Source: Nipponacmea schrenckii (taxonomy: Eukaryota > Mollusca > Gastropoda > Lottiidae). From it: a stretch of DNA of 64,000 nt. Shown here one piece after another: positions 46,672 to 58,743 of the stretch. Below the pieces are notes generated by a model that saw nothing but the letters and a program-made list of their open reading frames with translations, did no database searches and was not told the origin of the DNA. Each line of letters opens with the position of its first letter. Position 1 is the stretch's first letter. Location: assembly GCA_030562195.1 (NCBI GenBank), contig CM060202.1, forward strand, positions 23,980,317-24,044,316, given 5' to 3'. Position numbers and translations under genes: made by a program.

Positions 46672-46972
46672 TCTGAAATTGCATTTTCTTTCAGAATTTC
46701 TGAGATAATGAGAAATTTAATTGGCGGAAGGTTATTTCTAAAAATAGTGGTTTTGTGTGCAGTGACAAGCGGATGTTGATAAAATGTAGTGGTTTACTTT
46801 CATTTTGTTTAGTTCAAAAATTTCATGGTCATGCTATAATGAAATTTTGTACAGAAACCAAGTATTGGCCAGGCTTTCATGTGACATACAGGAAAGCTTT
46901 CAACGAGATTTCTGGAAAAAGTTATGGAAGGTTGAATTTCGTGATTTAACATTGAAACAGATGGCAAATGAA
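46672..46972 (+). repeat. 300-bp repeat, inverted copy at the window's end
   Basis: From CTGAAATTGCATTTTCTTTC to GAAACAGATGGCAAATGAA this matches the reverse complement of 63675-63977 at high identity with a few indels. Both copies contain GGCGGAAG, GTGGTTTTGTGTGCAGTGAC and CCAAGTATTGGCC. Neither has a convincing coding frame. Confidence 0.85.
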
Positions 46973-47462
46973 TTGGCGGACCGAGTCCCTATAGTCTATA
47001 AAAGTTACTTGATATAAATTGGATTGTCTCCCATTTAATACTGGTGATAAAAAGAACCTCCCATTAACTCATACTGGTAATTTATTTACCATTTGTTTCT
47101 ATGTTAAATCACGATATTTAAGCTTTTATAAATTTTTCCAAAAAAAAAACAATATTGACAACAGGGTTCCAGTAAATTATGGCCACCCCAACCTCTAAAA
47201 CAGCATTATAAAAAATGTGAACTATCAGATCATCAACCACTAAAACAGCATTATTACCGTGACATGTTGTAAAGCGATTTCGTAACTATCATGGTAAACC
47301 GTTAGTAAGTATACATCCCATCTGTTTGCCATGGATAAGTCGGTACATTGCTCTACTTGTCTGCGACTAACATTAAGCAGTTTATAAGATGGTTCTATAA
47401 GATTATTTTGGTTGTAAAATATATGTTGGTGCTTACCAATTCAGTGATACACTTTATCAAGA

Positions 47463-50400
47463 AGTAATTTGAGACGAACACAATGCCAATGCGAATACAA
47501 TATGTAGTGAAAGTCCGGCATCTGTCATCATCATTCCCGTCGACCCAGAAAGATCAATGGCCATTTACAAGCTGATAAAATTGATTGATTCTAAATGAAC
47601 ATCAGCCGAAACCATATTTACATGTTTACTTTTCTACTTTCTATACATCTATATTATCTATTTATTGTGGGACTTTGCTACCGCAAAGTCCCAGTTTGTT
47701 TTCGGTTTGTCAATTCTTTTTTTTTTTTTTTTTTTTGCTGGCAAATTTGTCCGTTTGTTTTCGTTGGAATTTTTTTTTTTTTTTTTTTTTTTTTTGGGAA
47801 GCTCGCTAGCCCAAACGGAAAAAGATAGCCTTTTTTTGTTTTCACCAATGGTTTATATATGGGCTGGAATCAAAAATGAATATCTAACATAATATTTTCG
47901 CTAACCCGAAAGTGGCTAATTGCATAATATGCAAATAAGATTTCAAGCTAGCTCGGGCCCTAATAGTCGGATCGGTCTGAAATTTACAGGATATAGATAG
48001 ATAGGCAGCGCAATTAAAACTACATCATCAAAATTTTTTGATCACTTCCGGTTTGGGCGTGGGGACTTCCGGTTTTTTCGTCTCATGTCGGGCGACCCTG
48101 CTTCAAGAATCTAAACAAAAACAGTATATTTAAGCTATACTAAATGATTTTAATCCCCTGAGATGAAGAAAAATTAAATTGAATGTTGCGCATGCGCAGT
48201 TTTCAAAAATGGCAAATTTTCTTAAAAATTTAATAAGTCCGCCAATTATTGACCGATTTTTATGATTTTGGTGTCTATCAAAACCTTGATACTTTATCTA
48301 AAAAATGTTGGGAACAGAATTTTGATTTTCGAATTTGAATTTTTTTTATGCCCGTTCGAATTTTTCATAAATTTAAAACTCTATATCTCGTGACCTTGAC
48401 CTTCAATGACCTTGACATTTGAGATATAGAATGTCCTTGACCTCAGCTGACTACAGATGTGCTGATATTGCATGACAAATATTAACTTCCGGTTTTATAG
48501 CCCTCCGAAATCTGACTATTTTGCAATTTTGGACGGTTATATTACACTTTCGGGCTCTAATGTTCGGATCGATCTGAAATTTACAGGATATAGATAAATA
48601 CGCAACACAATTTAAAATATATCATCAAAATTTTTTGATCACTTCCGGTTTGGGCGTGGGGACTTCCGGTTTTGTATCTCATTTCAGGCGACCCTACATC
48701 CCGTGTAATTCAAGAATGTAAGCAAAAACAGTATATATTAGCTATACAAAATAATTTGTATCCCCCGAGAAGAAAAAATTCCAATTGCTAGTTGCGCATG
48801 CGCCATTTTTCCGAGAATGGCAAATTTTCTTTAAAATTTAATTAGTCCGTCATTTATTATTTATGCCCGTTTGAATTTTTTAAAAATTTGAAATTCTAAA
48901 TCTTGTGACCTTCACCTTCAATGACCTTGAAATTTTCCATATAGAATGACCTTGACATCAGCTGTCTATAGATCTAACAATAATGTTACGCTTGTTCCAC
49001 AATTGGAGGCTGAAAAGTACCGGAATTGAAAGCTAGCAGGTTAGAAGTTTCAAAATGTTCGAAATCCATGGGATAACGCATAGTTGCCACGCTCGGAGCT
49101 GTTCACAGTTCTAGTTTTTTTTTTTTTTTCGAAATTTACACACCTCACACAGCCTCGGCTGCGACAGTTGCAGCATTCGCACTACTTCTCCAGACCTTCT
49201 GTAGTGGCAACGTTTCTATTAAATATAAATTGGAACATTTTTGCAAAACCGGAAGTGCTGCATTGCAATATGTCTCAAAAGTCGGTCAGTGGCTCTAGAA
49301 GTCGCAATTTTTGATCGATTTTCTTCGGGTTTGCATTTTTGAAAACTTGAAACAATTTCCAACAAGATAGCAGTTAAAAAAAATTCGAAATTCGAAAATT
49401 CATAGCACACATTTTTTTGCCGTATTTTGCACAGTTTTTCAACTTTGCTATTTTAAGACCGATTGATCTGAAAATTTGGGTGCCTTCAAGTGTCACGAAT
49501 ATGAAAACATTGGCAGAGTTAAAAATTTCGGTTCATTTCTGGTTTCAACGTAAAAAGGGTTTAAACTTCCGGGTGACCTACTTGTGCTGTAATTGATGTA
49601 TCGCAACAAAATTTATGTCAATCTTAATTAAATGAGAAGACAAAAAAACAAAGAAGAAAAAATCCGAACCGGAAGTAAAACTTTGACCGCCATCTTGAAA
49701 TATCACTTTTTTGTAAAACTCAAAATGGGGCCTCTACGGTAAGAGCGATTTGCGTGATATTTGCATTTTTGGAAAGTTCATTCGATTGCGAAAAACTTAT
49801 GGGAAGCCGATTTTTGAATTTCGATTTTGCTTTTTTGCAACTTCCGGTTGAATTTTTTCAATTTTTAAAAGCTTATTTCTCGTGACCTTGACCTTTGATG
49901 ACCTTGACCTTTAGTAGGTCAAAGGTCGTTGACCTTGGCTATCAGTTGATACTTTGACCTTTGACCTTTGACTTCTACTTCCGGTTTTATAGCTGCCCGA
50001 AAACAGCTAAATTCGCAACTTTGGGCTACTCTAGAGCGTGACCTAATTAATTTAGAGTGTTAATTTTTTCAGATTCTTAAGTTGTTTTTCGTCCTCTTTC
50101 TAATGATATATAACAAAAGTTTGTAAAATGAAAATTGAAGTTATAGATTTTTGAAAATAACAGTACATTTTGCCATATTAAAGTTTGTTTGAAATGTATG
50201 TGTGTATATCTCGTGATCTATTAGATGTACAAGCTTCAAATTTGTACCGTGAAAATATATTTTGAATATGATTAGATTCACCCCCCAAAAAACGAGATGG
50301 GCGTGGCACATCCGGATGAACTTCAAATTTACCAATTATATCGGTCAGCGAATTACGGCTTCAGGAAATAACGTTTTTCAAAAAAGTACCTTGCATACAT

Positions 50401-51192
50401 ATACCTAATTACTTTGGCCAGTTTATCCTAAAAAATCAAATGTTTTTGCCTGTTTGTTGCAATTTTGCGACATTTGCAAAAAAATCATTTTTTGTTTGTT
50501 TGGGGGCTTATTTCGAGTGACCTTGACCTTTGGCGACCTTGACCTTTACAAGGTCGTTGGTCACTCACTTTGGCTATCAGTTGACAATTTGACATTAGAC
50601 TTCTACGTCTACTTCCGGTTTTATAGCTGCCCGAAAACAGAAAAACTCGCAACTTTGGACTGCTCTAGAGCGTGACCTAATTAATTTAGCGGATTATTTT
50701 TTTTAGATTCCGAAGGCGCCTTTTGTCCTCTTTCCAGTGATGTACAAAAAAAGTTTTTAAAATGAAAATTTAATTTTTGCTCTTTTGAAATTAAAGTTTA
50801 TTTTGCTTTTTTGAAATGTATGTGTGTATATCTCGTGATATATTGGATGTACAAGCTTCAAATTTGAACTGCGAGTATACATTTTTAATGTGATTAGATT
50901 CAAGTCCAAAAAAATGAGATGGGCGTTTCACATCCGGGTAAATTTGCAATTTATCATTTATATGGGTCAGCCAATTTATGTTTGCAGGAAATGACGTTTT
51001 TCAAACAAATACTTTGCACGCAGATACTTCGTTACTTTGGCCAGTTTATCCTACAAAATCAGATGTTTCGGCCTGTTTGTTGAAATTTTGCGACGATAGC
51101 AAAGTCCCACTCTGTGCCATAATTGGCTCTAGTTTTATTTTTGTATTTGTAGAGATTAAGATTCTGCAGAAAACAACCCAAGTCCAGTCATT
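47463..51192 (+). repeat. Duplicate of 44.2 kb gene intron 2 / exon 3, split by an insertion
   Basis: 47463-47666 matches 45033-45252 (AAGTAATTTGAGACGAACAC, GATAAAATTGATTGATTCTA, ACATGTTTACTTT), and 51133-51192 continues exactly where the match stops (TTTTATTTTTGTATTTGTAG, AGATTAAGATTCTG, AAACAACCCAAGTCCAGTCA). The exon 3 copy is a pseudo-exon without its downstream partner. Confidence 0.88.
47667..51132 (+). mobile_element. 3.5 kb non-coding element, Helentron-associated (HINE) candidate A
   Basis: The start is the hairpin GGGACTTTGC-TACC-GCAAAGTCCC within GTGGGACTTTGCTACC. The reverse complement of its first 14 bases, TAGCAAAGTCCCAC, lies at 51097-51110, about 22 bp inside the other end, which finishes GCCATAATTGGCTCTAG with a small GCCA/TGGC hairpin. 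Comparison with the uninterrupted sequence at 45252 shows insertion at TT. The inside has long poly-T tracts and two duplicated segments (about 47945-48240 with 48545-48850; about 49860-50290 with 50505-50945), many CTTCCGGTTT motifs and clusters of TGACCT. No protein domain is seen. A subterminal inverted repeat with a T-T target is a published feature of Helentrons and their non-autonomous relatives; assignment is inferred. Confidence 0.65.
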
Positions 51193-53022
51193 TTCTATCA
51201 TAAGATTTTCTATTGGTATTAATATTCCAACATTCAAGCATGATATATTATAAAGATGGAGAGAGTATATGTATATGAAGAGATTCACTGAAAATATAAA
51301 GATTCAAACTCTTAGTACAATGATAAGTAAACAAAGAAACCATTGTGGTCTAAATACAATTCCAGTCAGTAATTTCGGTAGGAACAATGCACTAATAAAT
51401 TATCTCCCTTACGTTATTCGAATCAACAAATATTAACGATCAATTCAAACAATATACTATCTTGATTCTACAAATAATGTTGTCAACATGATCTACGAAA
51501 ACAATATAAAAGTATTCTTACAATTAATGGTGCTTAAATTAGGCTTATCAAGGATAACTTAAGGTTTTACTTCAATCATTCAACTTCTAGCTTTTCTAAC
51601 ATAATTTTTTTACTAAAAACAACAAAACATTGCGTAGTGGGATACCGCACTTCCATATAAGGAGTGGGAATGACGTCATATGCTAATTACTGGCGGGAAA
51701 ACATAGCATATTGCGCAATAATAGAAATTCGCTTCAACACTAAGTACACAAATTTCTCCCCCTTTTCTTCGCTTTCCAGCCATTGTAGCGTTAATAATAA
51801 GTAAACAAAACACATAGTAGTAAATCTAAGACATTGATTTAATACAGTAAGATAGTCGGGGGAATAAAGTTAAGATTTCTGACTTACCTTACTACTGGAG
51901 ATAAACAGAAGGACAAAAATCTGTCATATCACACAGCGTTCTTGATATGAGGTTACCACCTAAGCAACAGGATAGCTACGATAAATAATATTCACAATTC
52001 ACTGTAGAAATTTCAGGCTTCAAATCTATGTGTGTCTAGATTTATCCACATTTGAAAATTTCACTCGTCATTTCTTGAGACTCTGTCATAAGTAAAATTC
52101 CTTGTCATATATTTGTATGGAGGCATTTCATTGGATTTTGGAGTATATTTAGATGCATTTTTACAAATCGACAATTGTACTTTGCAACTTGACAATCCAT
52201 TTTGTAACGACAACATTGGTATTTTAAAGCTGCAACACAATCGAGAATATTGGCAACGTTATACCTCTATATATTTGAAGGTATTTGTGATTTCGTGTGG
52301 CCTAGTTCTTCTCAAGACTATTAACATTTATTCAAGACCCCAATCCACCCCCGAAAATAGCGAATCTATATCTTTTATATTGGTTCGAACCACTTGATGT
52401 TATTTCTATATCAGAGCTCTCGACATGTTTCAGTTAAAGCAGGGCAAAAACTATCCGATATCGAGCAATGTCGGTAATAAACTCACTAGCTACTGTGTAA
52501 AGATATTGAGACTATTTATTCTGATCGAGAAATTAAACAGTAAACTTTATCTTGAAAAGTCGTAGTAAATAGCCCACTATAGAAAAATGACCTATTGATT
52601 GGGCCTCAATTTTCACCGTTAATTATCAATCTATGAGGACAAAATTACTAAACATATTTTACAAAGAATTTTTTATTTCAAAACTAAAATAAATGTTAGT
52701 AAAAAGCTCTGAATAATTCAAAAAATGATGACAAAAAATATAGGAAAACAATATTTTTGGAATTCAGACAAACAAATATTGTAATTTACACAAACTAATA
52801 TTGGAATTTAGACAAACTGATATTGAAATTTAGACAAACTAATATTGAAATTTAGACAAACTGATATTGAAATTTAGACAAACTAATATTGAAATTTAGA
52901 CAAACTGATATTGAGATTTTAAAATTAGATATATAGAAAATTTCTCATTTATAAAATCTGTCAAAAGAAGGATATGATAAAACTAATATACACTGCTTAA
53001 TTAATCTTGTATGGATAATGAA
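51193..53022. other. Intergenic DNA before the GPI-anchored gene
   Basis: AT-rich and without a supported exon. A 94-codon open frame at 52113-52397 (+) has a possible membrane stretch but no homology I recognise and no splice context, so it is not called. It includes the 22-bp tandem repeat at 52755-52920. Confidence 0.5.
52755..52920 (+). repeat. 22-bp tandem repeat, about 7 copies
   Basis: The unit AATTTAGACAAACTAATATT plus two bases alternates with a CTGATATT variant in an ABAB pattern, suggesting that a 44-bp dimer was the last unit amplified. Confidence 0.9.
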
Positions 53023-56000
53023 CTAAAAAAAATTCTTAAGTGTTGTAAAAATCATAAGAATGACCATTGTACCACTCAAACTGACCATAGCTGAACCTGA
53101 ATAAAACATTAAAATCATTAAAATTACAAATAGGCATGTACATATACAGTAGAACGTGTATTCGGATACCACTCGCAGGTTTATACAAAACGGTTGCTGA
53201 ATGAAGGTGGTTTACATCGGGTCAACTACTGCACCATTTTGTTTAAAGAACCTAAGCTTAGCTAGTTCAACTCATAAAGTGTCATAAAGTAACAGAATCC
53301 CTTAAAATCTTGAAAACTCACAAAACTAAGTCAATTTTGAAAAACGTTTTATCAATTTCAATCAAACTTTATAGATAATTGTTTAATGTTTTGTTATTAT
53401 TTTATTATACGCCCACATGGAAATGTGGACGTATATTGCCGTCGCCCCTGTCCGTCCGTCCGTCGGTCCGTCGGTCTGTCGGTCCGTCGGTCCGTCGGTC
53501 CGTCCACATTTGTTGTATCCACGATAGAGGCTACAGTTTTTATCCGATCTTAATGAAACTTGGTATACATGTATATATTGATGATATCTCGGTCAAGTTC
53601 GAAAATGGAAATTATAGCATGAACGGTTTTTGAGTTATTGCACTTGACTTAAACGCGTCAAATTTGGGTTGTATCCACAATAGAGGCTACAGTTTTTATC
53701 CGATCTTAATGAAACTTGGTATACATGTATATATTGATGATATCTCGGTCAAGTTCGAAAATGGAAATTTTCGCATGAACAGTTTTTGAGTTATTGCCCT
53801 TGACTTAGTAAAAACGCGTCAAATTTGGGTTGTATCCACAATAGAGGCTACAGTTTTTATCCGATCTTAATGAAACTTGGTATACATGTATATATTGATG
53901 ATATCTCGGTCAAGTTCGAAAATTGAAATTATCGAATGAATGGATTTTGAGTTATTGCCCTTGACTTAGTAAAAACACATCAAATTTGGGTTGTATCCAC
54001 AATAGAGGCTACAGATTTTATACGATCTTAATGAAACTTGGTATACATGTATATATTGATGATATCTCGGTCAAGTTCGAAAATGGAAATTTTCGCATGA
54101 ACGGTTTTTGAGTTATTGCCCTTGACTTAGTAAAAACGCGTCAAATTTGGGTTGTATCCACAATAGAGGCTACAGTTTTTATCCGATCTTAATGAAACTT
54201 GGTATACATGTATATATTGATGATATCTCGGTCAAGTTCGAAAATGGAAATTTTCGCATGAACGTTTTTTGAGTTATTGCCCTTGACTTAAACGCATCAA
54301 ATTTGGGTTGTATCCACAATAGAGGCTACAGTTTTTATCCGATCTTAATGAAACTTGGTATACATGTATATATTGATGATATCTCGGTCAAGTTCGAAAA
54401 TGGTAATTTTCACATGAACGGTTTTGGAGTTATTGCCCTTGACTTAGTAAAAACGCGTCAAATTTGGGTTGTATCCACAATAGAGGCTACAGTTTTTATC
54501 CGATCTTAATGAAACTTGGTATACATGTATATATTGATGATATCTCGGTCAAGTTCGAAAATTGAAATTATCGAATGAACGGATTTTGAGTTATTGCCCT
54601 TGACTTAGTAAAAACACATCAAATTTGGGTTGTATCCACAATAGAGGCTACAGATTTTATCCGATCTTAATGAAACTTGGTATACATGTATATATTGATG
54701 ATATCTCGGTCAAGTTTGAAAATGGAAATTTTCGCATGAACGGTTTTTGAGTTATTGCCCTTGACTTAGTAAAAACGCGTCAAATTTGGGTTGTATCCAC
54801 AATAGACTATAGAGGCTATAGTTTTTATCCGATCTTAATGAAACTTGGTATACATGTATATATTGATAATATCTCGGTCAAGTTCGAAAATTGAAATTAT
54901 CGAATGAACGGATTTTGAGTTATTGCCCTTGACTTAGTAAAAACGTGTCAAATTTGGGTTGTATTCACGATAGAAGCTACAGTTTTTATCCGATCTTAAT
55001 GAAACTTGGTATACATGTATATATTGATGATATCTCGGCCAAGTTCGAAAATGGAAATTATCGCATGAACGGTTTTTGAGTTATTGCACTTGACTTAGTA
55101 AAAACGGGTCAAATTTGGGTTGTATCCACAATAGAGGCTACAGTTTTTATCCGATCTTAATGAAACTTGGTATACATGTATATATTGATGATATCTCGGT
55201 CAAGTTCGAAAATGGAAATTATCGCATGAACGTTTTTTGAGTTATTGCACTTGACTTAGTAAAAACGCGTCAAATTTGGGTTGTATCCACAATAGAGGCT
55301 ACAGTTTTTATCTGATCTTAATGAAACTTGGTATACATGTATATATTGATGATATCTCTGTCAAGTTCAAAAATGGAAATCATTGCATGAACAGATTGTG
55401 AGTTATTGCCTTGACTTAGTAAAAATGCGTCAAATTAGGGTTGTATCCATAATAGAGGCTACAGTTTTTATCCGATCTTAATGAAACTTGGTATACATGT
55501 ATATATTGATGATATCTCGGTCAAGTTCCAAAATGGAAATTATCGAATGAACAGATTTTGAGTTATTGCCCTTGACTTAATAAAAACGCGTCAAATTTGG
55601 GTTATATCCACGATATAGGCCACAGTTTTTATCAGAAATTCAAATTTGACGATTTTTTGATGAATAGTTTATGAGTAATTGCCCTTGACTAAGTAAAATT
55701 GCGTAAAAATTCATTTTCTGTAGACACTATAGAAGCTACAATTATCTATGGATTTTAATGAAACTTGGTATGAGCATTGGAATTGATAAGAGGGCGGTCA
55801 AGTTCGATTTGGACGATTTTGCGATAAACAGTTTTGGAGTTATTGCCCCTGCCTCTATATTTGTTGTAGACAAAATAGAAGCTACAATTTTCAATGGATT
55901 TAAATGAAACTTGGTGTGAGCATTAGAATTGATAAGACACAGTCAAGTTCGAATTTGATGATTTTTCGATGAACAGTTTTTTAGTTATTGCCCTTGACTT

Positions 56001-58404
56001 AGTAAGATTGTGTCAAAATTTTTTTGTGGTTCAATAGAAGCTACAATTTTCAATGGATTTTGATGAAACTTGGTGTTTTTGAGATTTTGCCCTTGACTTC
56101 AATATCCATTTAGTGAATGTTTTTGAATCATTGCTCTATTTATTTTTCAAATTCAATGCTGCCAGTGGGCGTATGTTACCTTGCCTGGCAAGCTATCTTT
56201 TGTTTATGTTATTTATGTTAGCAGGTATATTTACTGATGAATAGATGAATTTAATACAAATTTGCAAAGCTCTTATAGGCCAAGTTTAAAATTTTAAAAT
56301 ATTATGTTCATTCTAAGACCTTTTATCTCTTGAGTAATAATAACATGACATAATAGTTACCTAAACAACCACATACAACTTACAAAACATATCATTAAAC
56401 GGTGCTCAAATCAAAATGGTTTAAACATTCTACAAGATTTCCATACTTTCTTGAATTATATATTTTTTTTAATACAAATTAGCAAAAATTCAAAGTTTAT
56501 CAGAATGGTCTACTCACCGCACTTAAATCCCAACTCTTCAAAAATTCCATATGCCAATTCTTTCAATTCCCCTTGATTCCCACACGATCGTACACAATGT
56601 AGGAACGTATCAAGTACACTGAAAAAAAAAATAACAATCTAAAACAATAAATTTTTTATATTATTTATTTTACAAGCTTATTCCGGTTCTTTTTAAAGGT
56701 TTTTTTTAACCCTGTTATGTTAGACCGGTAACCCTGTCTTACCCATTTTCTCAGGAGTGGTGCTAGCCCGACTATACCCTGTCTCTACCCAGTTTCTCAG
56801 GAGTGGTGCTAGCCCGACTATACCCTGTCTTACCCATTTTCTCAGGAGTAGTGCTAGCCCGACTATACCCTGTCTCTACCCAGTTTCTCAGACGTGGTGC
56901 TAGCCCGACTATATCCTATCTCTACCCAGTTTCTCAGACGTGGTGCTAGCCCGACTATACCCTGTATCTACCCAGTTTCTCAGACGTGGTGTTAGTCCGA
57001 CTATATCCTGTCTCTACCCAGTTTCTCAGACGTGGTGCTAGCCCGACTATACCCTGTATCTACCCAGTTTCTCAGACGTGGTGCTAGCCCGACTATACCC
57101 TGTCTCTACCCAGTTTCTCAGGCGTGGTGCTAGTCCGACTATACCCTGTCTCTACCCAGTTTCTCAGACGTGGTGCTAGCCCGACTATATCCTGTCTCTA
57201 CCCAGTTTCTCAGACGTGGTGCTAGTCCGACTATATCCTGTCTCTACCCAGTTTCTCAGACGTGGTGCTAGCCCGACTATACCCTGTATCTACCCAGTTT
57301 CTCAGACGTGGTGCTAGCCCGACTATACCCTGTCTCACCCAGTTTTTCAGACGTGGTGCTAGTCCGAATATACCCTGTCTCTACCCAGTTTCTCGGGCGT
57401 GGTGCTAGCCCGACATTACCCTGTCTCTACCCAGTTTCTCAGGCGTGGTGCTAGCCCGACTATACCCTGTATCTACCCAGTTTCTCAGACGTGGTGCTAG
57501 CCCGACTATACCCTGTCTCTACCCAGTTTCTCGGGCGTGGTGCTAGCCCGACATTACCCTGTCTCTACCCACTTTCTCAGGCGTGGTGCTAGCCCGACTA
57601 CGATTTCTCGACCTAGTTTTTCTTAGACGTGGTGGTGGACAATCGATATATAGACACAGAAATTTACGATATTGATATACAGTGAAACCTGGCTATAACG
57701 AATCATACGGGACCGAACGAATTCGTTATATCATTTTCTATGTCCGCCATCTTGGATAAAATCATAATTGCCCATACCATCCCAAAGAATATATATATGT
57801 ATTCCAAAACGGCAGTTCAATTTCCTGATGAAGATTTTATATCCACAACACTTAGCTGCAGCTTGGGAAAAGCTCTAGTCTATTTAAAAACAAATATGAT
57901 AACGTACGAACCCGCAAGCCTTGGACTTGGTTTTGACATTCGCTAATGATGTCTTCATAGTTGTTTCACAAGATGATGAGCTAGAACAGCTGTCAGAGTA
58001 AGTCATATCCAATACAACCATCACTGAAATAGTTGAAATAAAAACATGGTTTTGTCAATAACTTCATATTCAATTTCCATTCAAATCAACTACAGTTATC
58101 ACTTAAAGCTATTATGTGTTAATTACACTAATTAAGTAATTAAATAATCCGCCTGCTTGTCTGCCCTTTGCCCGCAAATTCTGTTTCTAGATATCACTTG
58201 TCCAACTTAAATTTTTTTAATTTTTAATTATATTCATTCTCAGACGTAGTTTTATTTGAAAATAGCAATTTCAGGTGAAAAAATTAATGCGGCCAGCTCA
58301 TCATGTCTAAAACATTTTTGCTCTGCTAAAGAGAAAGGAAATATATGATAAATAAATTATCATAACTTACTGGAAACGGCTACCAGAACAAGAGAAACCT
58401 TCAT
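53023..58404 (-). CDS. Small secreted, probably GPI-anchored six-cysteine protein, 106 aa
   Basis: Four minus-strand exons join in phase: 58404-58371, 58023-57912, 56618-56518 and 53096-53023 (TAG). The protein begins with a signal peptide (MKVSLVLVAVSMMVVLD). A compact six-cysteine region follows (SDSCSSSSCETT, KSKAC, VLDTFLHCVRSCGNQGEL, FEELGFKC) and the last exon supplies GSAMVSLSGTMVILMIFTTL, a small residue followed by a hydrophobic tail with almost nothing after it, as in a GPI-anchor signal. The two outer donors are GTAAGT and GTGAGT; the exon 2 donor GTTCGT is weak but phase-compatible. The spacing resembles small secreted helical cysteine proteins common in invertebrates, but I assign no family. 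Intron 2 contains the 46-bp minisatellite and intron 3 the 2.8 kb element at 53407. Exon 2's 3' boundary is the least certain part. Confidence 0.6.
53407..56197 (+). mobile_element. 2.8 kb element with 160-bp tandem core, HINE candidate B
   Basis: It starts with the hairpin ACGCCCACAT-GGAA-ATGTGGACGT and a TCCGTCCG/GTCGGTCCG tract. The inverse of the first ten bases, GTGGGCGTAT, lies at 56165-56174, about 23 bp inside the far end, followed by the hairpin TTGCCTGGCAA (56181-56191) and GCTATC before TTTT. About thirteen tandem units of roughly 160 bp fill 53500-55650 (TAGAGGCTACAGTTTTTATC, GAAACTTGGTATACATGTAT, GAGTTATTGCCCTTGACTTA); units decay towards the 3' end. The architecture equals that of the element at 47667. 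Core repeats of about 160 bp are known from bivalve pearl-type elements, which are related to Helentrons; the link here is inferred. It lies wholly in intron 3 of the gene at 53023-58404. Confidence 0.68.
56213..56345 (+). mobile_element. Long-TIR MITE fragment, right part
   Basis: GCAGGTATATTTACTGATGA, GCTCTTATAGGCCAAGTTTA and TATGTTCATTCTAAGACC match the right arm of the family (compare 40140-40215). It directly follows element B in the same intron. Confidence 0.55.
56717..57600 (+). repeat. 46-bp minisatellite, about 19 copies
   Basis: The unit contains CCCTGTCTCTACCCAGTTTC, TCAGACGTGGTGCTAGCCCG and ACTATA. It is GC-richer than its surroundings and lies in intron 2 of the GPI-anchored gene. 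Variant units (GTATC for GTCTC, AGTCCG for AGCCCG) recur at intervals, suggesting multi-unit duplications. Confidence 0.95.
57680..57740 (+). mobile_element. Possible pogo/Tigger-type MITE terminus
   Basis: CAGTGAAACCTGGCTATAAC resembles terminal repeats of pogo-like transposons, and GAATTCGTTATATC nearby is a partial inverse of CTATAACGAATC. Only one end is clear, so the element is truncated or very short. Confidence 0.4.
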
Positions 58405-58743
58405 TTTGTCAAATATATTTTAGCCTCAAAATATACGTGTGAACAACGTGGTAAGTCCTTACTTTCTGCGCCCCGCTGTTTCTTGTATGAGTTAATACAG
58501 CTACCTTGAGGTATTGTGCAATTTTAATTCAATTCTTGGAAAAGGGTTTAATTTAACAGCTCTGCGCATGTACTTAAAAACAGCGCGTCAGATATTTTAG
58601 GAGTTGTCTTATGTCGAGATTAAATTTGTTTCAGAAGGAAAGATTTAGATTCATAACGAAGCTCTGAGGAAGCGAGGGTTCATTCTCTATCATAAGATTT
58701 GATGAATATGACAGTTATTTTTTTCTCCAAATTCGACATTCGA

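Noticed and set aside
47585..47892. Frames with long Phe runs
   Set aside because: Translations of poly-T tracts at the start of element A.
53379..54509. Frames containing RPSVRRSVGPSVRRS and GYSFYPILMKLGIH
   Set aside because: Translations of the TCCGTCCG tract and 160-bp units of element B; similar peptides recur with each unit and have no start context.
57740..57946. 68-aa plus-strand frame starting MSAILDK
   Set aside because: No homology seen; it overlaps a pogo-like MITE end and the antisense of an exon of the GPI-anchored gene.
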